A stretch of DNA of 8,328 nucleotides from SIG603 sp964370635 (GTDB taxonomy: Bacteria > Bacillota > Clostridia > Oscillospirales > Acutalibacteraceae). Shown here one piece after another: positions 4,856 to 8,328 of the stretch. Where the stretch lies: positions 1 to 8,328 of the forward strand of contig CAYJJU010000040.1 in the NCBI GenBank assembly GCA_964370635.1, given 5' to 3'. The notes under the pieces were generated by a model. That model saw nothing but the letters and a program-made list of their open reading frames with translations, was not told the origin of the DNA and did no database searches. The position numbers were made by a program, and so were the translations under genes. Within the stretch, counting starts at the first letter, position 1. Each line of letters opens with the position of its first letter.

Positions 4856-6196
4856 TCACTTGAATTTTTTTGTGAGAAATTTAAGCAAACTATGCCTTTC
4901 GTTTGAAAGTTGTTTGTAAATTACACAGTGCAAGACCTCGTTTAAAATTTTTGAGTAATCCCTTTTATCAATAGGAAAATCCTCAAGGTCATGTCCGCTT
5001 ATTGCTAGTTGTTTTAAAGTGTAGCATGTGCCGCTTTGCTCTATAAAATCTATATGATTTTCAGCGTCCTCAAGCTCTTTTAATCGGCTATCTCTAAAAA
5101 TTGGCGCCTGTGCCAGAATGTCGGCTTTTTTAATCATAATAAGCTTTTTCATAATATCATAGCCGTACATGCTCATTTTTTTTGTAAGCTTATTTTTACT
5201 CTTTGGAAAAGGCCTGTCGTGGAGCTTTATCAGAAGCACACATTCTTTCCTTGTTTTGTTATCAAACTTTAAGTCTTTAAGGATATTATCGGCTAATAAC
5301 ATGCTTATGCTTGCGTGGTTTAAAAAATGCGCCACGCCGTTTTTGTCTATAGTTTTGCACTGCGACTTGCCAATGTCATGGAGCAGGGCGCATAGCCTTA
5401 ATGAGAGTATGGGGGGGACCTTATCAAGTGCATGCACGCTATGGGTGTAGACGTCGTATATATGATAAGGGTTTTCTTGTGATGTGTTAAAACAGGCTTT
5501 TAAGTCGGGTATAATTTCAAAGATTAATTCTTTGTGATTTATCAAAACCTCTTTTGCGGATTTTCCTAATAAGAGCTTTGATAGTTCACTGCAAATTCTT
5601 TCTTTGGAAACAAATTTTATGTCCCCGCACAGCCTTTTTATGGAATTTGCGGTGTTTTTTTCAATCGTGAATTCTAAAACAGATGAAAAGCGAAGCGCAC
5701 GCATCATTCTCAGTGCGTCCTCGTTAAATCTTTTAGAAGCATTGCCGACGGCTTTGATAAGTCTGTTATTTAAATCACCAATTCCGTTAAAAATATCCAC
5801 TAAACCACAGCTTTTATCATAGGCCATGGCGTTCACCGTGAAATCTCGCCTTTTTAAATCTTCTTCTAAATTTGCGGTAAAACCTACGTTTGTGGGGCGA
5901 CGGTGGTCGTCGTATCCGTCCTCTTTTCTAAAAGTTGTTATTTCTATGCTGTAATTATCGATAATTACTGTTACCGTGCCGTGTTTAATTCCTGTATCGA
6001 TTGTCTGAAAATCTTTAAATGTATCTTTTATTTGTAAAGGCGTGGCACTGGTGCACATATCAAAATCTTTTGGCATATTCCCTAAAAGCATATCTCTTAC
6101 ACACCCGCCAACAATAAATGACGAAAAGCCCTTGGCAGAAAGTCGCTCAAGGGCTGTGTTTACGTATTCTGGTAAGTCAAATATAAAAGAACTCAT
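4856..6196 (-). CDS. cca: CCA tRNA nucleotidyltransferase with HD domain
   Basis: A 446-residue class II tRNA nucleotidyltransferase that adds or repairs the 3' CCA of tRNAs using CTP and ATP. Visible in order: the G-loop FIVGGCVRDMLLG (27-39), the metal-binding DFD (D44, D46), RRDFTVNAMAYD (117-127), the nucleotide-binding NEDALRMMRALRF (158-170) and the neck ERICSEL (199-205). An HD domain follows, with H248YDVYTHS-like metal residues and LLHDIGK (H273, D274), suggesting an added phosphohydrolase activity. The length is normal for the Clostridia HD-fused form. Whether it adds all three bases or only part cannot be judged by eye. Its ATG overlaps the stop of the upstream membrane protein gene (ATGA), so the two are translationally coupled. 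The next gene is ireB, after 107 bases. Confidence 0.95.
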   Translation of the reverse strand: MSSFIFDLPEYVNTALERLSAKGFSSFIVGGCVRDMLLGNMPKDFDMCTSATPLQIKDTFKDFQTIDTGIKHGTVTVIIDNYSIEITTFRKEDGYDDHRRPTNVGFTANLEEDLKRRDFTVNAMAYDKSCGLVDIFNGIGDLNNRLIKAVGNASKRFNEDALRMMRALRFSSVLEFTIEKNTANSIKRLCGDIKFVSKERICSELSKLLLGKSAKEVLINHKELIFEIIPDLKACFNTSQENPYHIYDVYTHSVHALDKVPPILSLRLCALLHDIGKSQCKTIDKNGVAHFLNHASISMLLADNILKDLKFDNKTRKECVLLIKLHDRPFPKSKNKLTKKMSMYGYDIMKKLIMIKKADILAQAPIFRDSRLKELEDAENHIDFIEQSGTCYTLKQLAISGHDLEDFPIDKRDYSKILNEVLHCVIYKQLSNERHSLLKFLTKKFK

Positions 6197-7554
6197 ACTA
6201 TATCAATCAAAAAAATGGCTGAGTTTTCGATATAATTTCCAAATAGAAAATTCAAATTGTCGGAAAATGAGGCGTTTTCTATATTGTCAAAGCGTGTAGA
6301 CTGTATGAAGGCATCAAAGCTGACTTGCTTTTGTGTGCCGGTTTCGTCTATCAAAGTAACAAAACCTTGGCGTGGGTCCATTCCGACTATTAAGGCATAG
6401 CTTATAGTTGCCTCGTCTGCAATAACGGAAAAGTTCGTGGTGCAAGACACTAAAACGGGTGTTTCGAGTGTTAAGCTTTCATATATCTGGGCAATTAAAT
6501 CATAATTTGATAGCCCTTCTTTTAAGGTGACTTCATAATCGGGGAGTGCCGTTGAAATTTGTGTTTCTAATGTCTTGGGATTTAGTAGCACATCGGTGTC
6601 AAGCGTGCTTTGGCTTACTGTGTCGGCATTTGCCCAGGTGAGTAAGGTGTTAAGCGCAAGAAGGTCTGCCCTGCTTGATGAAACGGCTTGTATTGTGTCT
6701 GTCTTCACTGCTGTTTGATAGTCTCTACTTACCGAAAAGTAAGCAAGCGAGTTGTTTTCTGCGGAGTTAACAAAAAAGTTAAATCCAATTATACAAACTA
6801 AAATCGCCGCCGTGCATAAAATCAGTGCGCCCAGTTGTAGCGCCATGCTTCTTAAGGCAAAGGGGAGAGGCTCTCCGTTGTTTAAAAGCACATGAGAAAG
6901 GCTGCGTTTTCTCTTTAAAGTTTTATAAGAAATACCGTTTATGGCCTTAGTCAGGTTTTTAGCCGAAAAAGAAGTTTTTGAAGGAGCGGTGCTTTGGACA
7001 TTTTCCGCATCTTGAAATATATGCATATGGCCGGCGGTTTTAAGGCTTTGCTCTTTTTGGAATCTTTCTTCCATTCTAGAACGCTCAATTTCAAGCTCCA
7101 AAGAAAAATCGTCTCTGTCGTCAATCTTAGAATTAGAGTAAATATCATAGTCGTTTTCCACGGCTACCGCCTTGGCCTCGGCTTCCTCTGCGCTTTCATC
7201 GCTGTGAGAGGAAATGTCGTTATTCTCTGCGCTTTCATCGCTGTGAGAAGAAATGTCGTTATTCTCTGCGCTTTCATCGCTGTGAGAGGAAATATCGTTA
7301 TTCTCTGCGCTTTCATCGCTATGAGAGGAAATATCGTTATTCTCTGCGCTTTCATCGCTGTGAGAGGAAATGTCGTTATTCTCTGCGCTTTCATCGTTGT
7401 GAGAGGAAATATCGTTATTTTCTGCGCTTTCATCGCTGTGAGAGGAAATATCGTTATTCTGTGTGTCCTCTTCGTTTTGAGAATAAATATCGGATTCAAT
7501 CTGTGCGTTTACGGCATCAGTAATATCGTCAAAATCTTTTTTGTTGTCTGTCAT
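6193..7554 (-). CDS. membrane-anchored protein with seven acidic repeats and a C39-like outer domain
   Basis: A 453-residue protein with no recognised name. Residues 1-32 are acidic. Residues 33-123 hold seven 13-residue repeats (NNDISSHSDESAE), acidic and rich in serine. Residues 124-172 include a charged, probably helical stretch (LELEIERSRMEERFQKEQ). A basic patch KRKR (214-217) precedes a single membrane segment at about 240-262, so the N-terminus should be cytoplasmic and the last ~190 residues outside. That outer part recalls a C39-like papain fold: ADLLALNTLLTWANADT (295-311), TPVLVS (365-370) and ISYALIVGMDPRQGFVTLID (384-403). Cysteine and histidine are absent at the expected catalytic places, so it may be a pseudoenzyme; this is inference. 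GGGGTGA precedes the ATG, a strong promoter lies upstream, and the stop overlaps cca. Confidence 0.8.
   Translation of the reverse strand: MTDNKKDFDDITDAVNAQIESDIYSQNEEDTQNNDISSHSDESAENNDISSHNDESAENNDISSHSDESAENNDISSHSDESAENNDISSHSDESAENNDISSHSDESAENNDISSHSDESAEEAEAKAVAVENDYDIYSNSKIDDRDDFSLELEIERSRMEERFQKEQSLKTAGHMHIFQDAENVQSTAPSKTSFSAKNLTKAINGISYKTLKRKRSLSHVLLNNGEPLPFALRSMALQLGALILCTAAILVCIIGFNFFVNSAENNSLAYFSVSRDYQTAVKTDTIQAVSSSRADLLALNTLLTWANADTVSQSTLDTDVLLNPKTLETQISTALPDYEVTLKEGLSNYDLIAQIYESLTLETPVLVSCTTNFSVIADEATISYALIVGMDPRQGFVTLIDETGTQKQVSFDAFIQSTRFDNIENASFSDNLNFLFGNYIENSAIFLIDIV
7186..7458 (-). repeat. seven tandem 39-bp coding repeats
   Basis: Seven head-to-tail copies of a 39-base unit encode NNDISSH(S/N)DESAE. 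They differ by only a few bases, for example one copy gives HN rather than HS. The unit is a multiple of three, so copy number can change without breaking the frame. High identity suggests recent expansion. It is not a CRISPR array: there are no spacers, and the repeats lie inside a coding frame. Confidence 0.95.
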
Positions 7555-7595
7555 TGTTTCACCCCGTAAAAAATAATTTATCTCTACAAAATAAA

Positions 7596-7624
7596 ATTAT
7601 ATCAATTTTTTAGAGGAATTTCAA
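7596..7624 (-). promoter_or_regulatory. promoter for the membrane protein-cca operon
   Basis: On the minus strand, TTGAAA (7624-7619), a 17-base spacer and TATAAT (7601-7596) give a near-consensus promoter. TG one base before the -10 adds an extended -10. It lies 41 bases before the start codon. Confidence 0.75.
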
Positions 7625-7664
7625 TAAAAAATCGCAAATAAATAAAAAGATTTACTTTCAGTGC

Positions 7665-7693
7665 TTGTAAAATGCTGATTTTTGTTATATTAT
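7665..7693 (+). promoter_or_regulatory. promoter of the SEC-C protein gene
   Basis: TTGTAA (7665-7670) and TATTAT (7688-7693) are 17 bases apart in an AT-rich stretch. Overlapping TATATT choices make the exact -10 uncertain. It diverges from the cca operon promoter with about 40 bases between the two -35 boxes. Confidence 0.45.
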
Positions 7694-7694
7694 A

Positions 7695-7716
7695 TATACA
7701 AAATACAGTTTGTATA
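7695..7716. promoter_or_regulatory. operator-like palindrome over the SEC-C gene transcription start
   Basis: TATACAAA (7695-7702) and TTTGTATA (7709-7716) are perfect inverted repeats 6 bases apart. They lie directly after the -10 box, where a bound repressor would block initiation. No regulator is encoded next to it, and the motif is not assigned to a known family. Confidence 0.45.
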
Positions 7717-7752
7717 CATAGGTACAGACAAAAAAGTAGGAGAGTGTAGCAT

Positions 7753-8247
7753 ATGTCACTTATTAATCAATGGAATGAATTTGCAACCCAGCAACAAGAA
7801 AGTGAAAATTCACAACAATTTTGGAACGACTATTTTCTAAAAGAGAAAGCAATGTATGAGAAAATTTTGTCAAGGAAAACTCCTGTAAGCGGAACAGTCG
7901 AGGAACTTGCGAAAAAATTTGATGTAGATGTAGTCCTAATGACAGGTTTTATTGACGGAATTAACGACAGCCTTAAAAGGCCAATCAAGCTTGAGGAATT
8001 AAAAGAGGATACAAATGTTACTCTTTCATACGACAAAGAAAAGCTATATTACAACATGGTTGCGGCAAAGGCAACATGGCTTTATGAGCTACCAATGTGG
8101 GAAAATCATTTGAGTGAAGAGCAAAGAAAAGAGCTTTACAAAAAGCAAAAAGCTTCAAAAACTGTTGTTAAGGAAGAAAAAGTAGGCAGAAACGACCCTT
8201 GCACATGTGGAAGCGGTAAAAAATATAAAAAATGTTGTGGTAAATAA
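7753..8247 (+). CDS. SEC-C metal-binding domain protein
   Basis: A 164-residue soluble protein ending in a SEC-C zinc-binding motif, GRNDPCTCGSGKKYKKCC (145-162), with C150, C152, C161 and C162 as metal ligands. The same motif ends SecA, where it binds zinc and helps contact SecB and ribosomes. The upstream ~145 residues are charged and mostly helical (FWNDYFLKEKAMYEKILS, then VEELAKKFDVDVVLMTGFIDGINDSL) and match no enzyme I know. There is no signal peptide or membrane segment. GGAG lies about 11 bases before the ATG, slightly long. The gene has its own promoter with an operator-like palindrome and is followed by two hairpins, so it is probably transcribed alone. A role in translation, folding or secretion quality control is only a guess. 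Confidence 0.88.
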   Translation: MSLINQWNEFATQQQESENSQQFWNDYFLKEKAMYEKILSRKTPVSGTVEELAKKFDVDVVLMTGFIDGINDSLKRPIKLEELKEDTNVTLSYDKEKLYYNMVAAKATWLYELPMWENHLSEEQRKELYKKQKASKTVVKEEKVGRNDPCTCGSGKKYKKCCGK

Positions 8248-8250
8248 GAA

Positions 8251-8275
8251 AATCGACCCTGTCACGGGGTCGATT
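8251..8275 (+). terminator. 9-bp hairpin after the SEC-C gene
   Basis: AATCGACCC and GGGTCGATT pair perfectly around a 7-base loop, 3 bases after the stop codon. No T-run follows, so termination here alone is doubtful; it may protect the 3' end. Confidence 0.5.
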
Positions 8276-8305
8276 CAGACTGTCGAAAAACCCGCAACCG
8301 CAAAA

Positions 8306-8328
8306 AAATGAGCCAGCTTGGCTCATTT
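8306..8328 (+). terminator. 10-bp hairpin at the window edge, likely intrinsic terminator
   Basis: AAATGAGCCA and TGGCTCATTT form a perfect 10-bp stem with a 3-base loop. It follows an A-run (8302-8308) and ends in TTT at the window edge, so the T-tract probably continues outside. The A-run and likely T-run would make it work in both directions. Confidence 0.65.

Noticed and set aside
7186..7458. Possible CRISPR array
   Set aside because: Copies are directly adjacent with no variable spacers and lie inside a well-supported coding frame.
7164..7499. 111-residue open frame on the minus strand with repeated ITIFPLTAMKAQR
   Set aside because: It is an out-of-frame reading of the same tandem repeat and lacks a ribosome binding site.
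6994..7569. 191-residue open frame on the plus strand
   Set aside because: It is the antisense of the 39-bp repeats; since the unit is a multiple of three, other frames stay open too. The minus-strand frame has the promoter, RBS and membrane segment.

Overview
The window looks like a chromosomal segment from a low-GC Firmicute of the class Clostridia, probably an uncultured gut lineage close to the Oscillospiraceae. The evidence is AT-rich DNA, strong AGGAGG-type ribosome binding sites, near-consensus TTGACA/TATAAT promoters, an IreB/UPF0297 protein and a Clostridia-type SEC-C protein. No rRNA, tRNA or CRISPR array was found. All assignments come from reading motifs; no database search was run.

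Left part (1-1480). A class I SAM-dependent methyltransferase lies on the minus strand and appears to lack the end of its fold. It is preceded by a promoter, an 18-codon leader ORF and three mutually pairing segments that end in its ribosome binding site, which together resemble a translational attenuator. Next, also on the minus strand, is a small frameshifted gene. It is driven by a perfect consensus promoter, but an intrinsic terminator stands between promoter and gene.

Middle (1478-4163). A plus-strand pair encodes a TIM-barrel sugar isomerase/AP-endonuclease-like protein and a GNAT acetyltransferase, with a 4-base stop/start overlap. A 300-base non-coding stretch rich in inverted and direct repeats follows. 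Then come an XRE-type regulator with its own strong promoter, a PPOX-fold flavoprotein and the first ~29 codons of a serine recombinase. The recombinase stub and broken small gene suggest a decayed integrative element with accessory cargo. A 17-bp perfect hairpin closes this part.

Right part (4176-7624, minus strand). This is housekeeping DNA. Transcription starts at a near-consensus promoter at 7596-7624 and reads a membrane-anchored protein with seven 13-residue acidic repeats and a possibly catalytically dead C39-like outer domain. It continues through a 4-base overlap into CCA-adding enzyme (cca). After a second promoter come ireB and a small conserved hypothetical gene.

Right end (7665-8328). 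A divergent plus-strand gene encodes a SEC-C zinc-motif protein. It has its own promoter with an operator-like palindrome over the expected transcription start, and two hairpins follow it.
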